From an uncultured Oscillospiraceae bacterium (GTDB taxonomy: Bacteria; Bacillota; Clostridia; Oscillospirales; Ruminococcaceae): DNA of 5,107 nt. Each line of letters opens with the position of its first letter. Position 1 is the stretch's first letter. The position numbers and the translations under genes were made by a program. This document shows positions 4,608 through 5,107 of the stretch, piece after piece. The notes beneath the pieces were generated by a model, which saw only the letters and a list, made by a program, of their open reading frames with translations, made no database searches and was not told the origin of the DNA. Location of the stretch: positions 1-5,107 of the forward strand of contig URFD01000114.1 of assembly GCA_900547015.1 (NCBI GenBank). The letters run 5' to 3'.

Positions 4608-5000
4608 GTGCTTGCAGGAACAGCCGAAGTGTTTACTGTCACCGTTCCGGCGTGGCTCTTGGCGGCGCTGGCGTTCTTAGGAACTGTTTTGGGCGGCGCG
4701 ATTTCCTTTGCCGTGAATCAGCTTCTTATCAAGGGCGCGGCGGACCGTGCGGCAAAGAAGCGCGAAAAGGAAGATGAACAACGCCGTGAACGGTATATTT
4801 TGCAGATGGACAGCCGTAAGGCTACATTCGACCTGCTATCCTGCATTTGTGCCGGCATTGAGCGGATGGAAACGGAAACTGGGCAGATTTACTGGAACGG
4901 AGAGCTGAAACGCTGTCTCTCCCATTTGGAAGGCGTGGATGAACGGTACAGAGAATCAGACCAGCGGCAGCTTGCTGAACTGAATACTCGGAACAAATGA
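4608..5000 (+). CDS. Single-TM protein with charged helical tail, unknown
   Basis: This 130-aa protein starts at GTG behind a consensus ribosome site. Residues 14-41 form a membrane helix (PAWLLAALAFLGTVLGGAIS and on). A highly charged stretch follows (RAAKKREKEDEQRRERY, 47-63), probably a continuous helix or coiled coil facing the cytoplasm. The C-terminal part (70-130) is helical with two close cysteines (C79, C81) and C103, plus the motif ETGQIYWNGELKRCLSHLEG. Small TM-plus-coiled-coil proteins are common at the end of phage lysis cassettes, where some act as spanins or holin partners. Gram-positive hosts have no outer membrane to need a spanin, so I do not assign one. It is the last gene before the terminator. 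Confidence 0.72.
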   Translation: MLAGTAEVFTVTVPAWLLAALAFLGTVLGGAISFAVNQLLIKGAADRAAKKREKEDEQRRERYILQMDSRKATFDLLSCICAGIERMETETGQIYWNGELKRCLSHLEGVDERYRESDQRQLAELNTRNK

Positions 5001-5001
5001 C

Positions 5002-5057
5002 AACACCCCCGTCACCTGTCAGATGAAAAGTCGAAACAGGTGACGGGGGTGTTTTTT
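5002..5057 (+). terminator. Strong intrinsic terminator of the late operon
   Basis: A perfect 17-bp stem is formed by AACACCCCCGTCACCTG (5002-5018) and its exact complement at 5037-5053. The loop is 18 bases (5019-5036), and a run of six T overlaps and follows the stem (5052-5057). It begins one base after the stop of the TM-protein gene. The stem lacks a matching T-run for the minus strand, so it acts mainly on + transcripts. Confidence 0.93.
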
Positions 5058-5075
5058 GCTTTTATGCAATAAAGA

Positions 5076-5092
5076 ATCACAAAATTCGTGAT
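5076..5092. repeat. Short inverted repeat in AT-rich intergenic DNA
   Basis: ATCAC and GTGAT flank a 7-base spacer, giving a 17-bp operator-like palindrome past the terminator. A -10-like GATAAT lies at 5090-5095 but no good -35 is present. It could be a repressor site for a divergent gene beyond the window; with arms this short, chance is a serious alternative. Confidence 0.25.
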
Positions 5093-5107
5093 AATCTAAC
5101 AATCCCC

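Noticed and set aside
5056..5095. A + strand promoter after the terminator (TTGCTT ... GATAAT)
   Set aside because: The spacing between the two hexamers is about 28 bases, too long for a sigma-70-type promoter, and no gene follows within the window.

Overview
The window reads as a piece of a bacteriophage or prophage from a low-GC-phylum (Firmicutes) host, most likely a gut Clostridia/Oscillospiraceae member. The reasons are AGGAGG-type ribosome sites, tightly packed co-directional genes with TTGA, ATGA and TAATG stop/start overlaps, a phage tail-type domain, an M23/PG_binding_1 lysin remnant and a holin. The host assignment is inferred from style, not from a marker gene. All supported genes lie on the + strand and look like one transcription unit that ends in a strong intrinsic terminator at 5002-5057.

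Layout. (1) 1-2107: an accessory block with the 3' part of a PcfJ-like gene (open at the left edge), a 79-aa protein ending in a CPHCG knuckle, and a 260-aa protein with tRNA-guanine-transglycosylase-like (DpdA-like) motifs. (2) 2062-3488: a free-standing 104-aa domain of the sort normally found at the C-terminus of phage tail fibres/spikes, coupled to a striking 370-aa protein. That protein has a cysteine-free leader of about 116 aa followed by 63 cysteines in 246 residues, nearly all exactly four residues apart. (3) 3506-4194: a 77-aa ORF whose end overlaps, in another frame, the 5' end of a decapitated M23 endopeptidase that still carries its PG_binding_1 wall-binding domain. Either a deletion/frameshift happened here or ribosomes slip at an in-phase A AAA AAG heptamer (3703-3709). 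(4) 4210-5000: a superfamily-6 (LLH-like) holin, a 27-aa micro-ORF with a very good ribosome site, and a one-TM protein with a charged cytoplasmic-type helix. (5) 5001-5107: terminator and AT-rich intergenic DNA with a small inverted repeat.

Working together: regions 2-4 fit the end of a late module (tail-tip/adhesion proteins, then wall lysis, then holin). The Cys array is probably a virion surface or fibre component, because its leader resembles phage structural leaders, but its chemistry (disulfide ladder, metal binding or modification) cannot be read from the sequence. The PcfJ/knuckle/TGT-like block joined by overlap to the tail genes is an unusual neighbour and may be a DNA- or RNA-modifying accessory cassette. 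No gene-free stretch exceeds about 110 bases.
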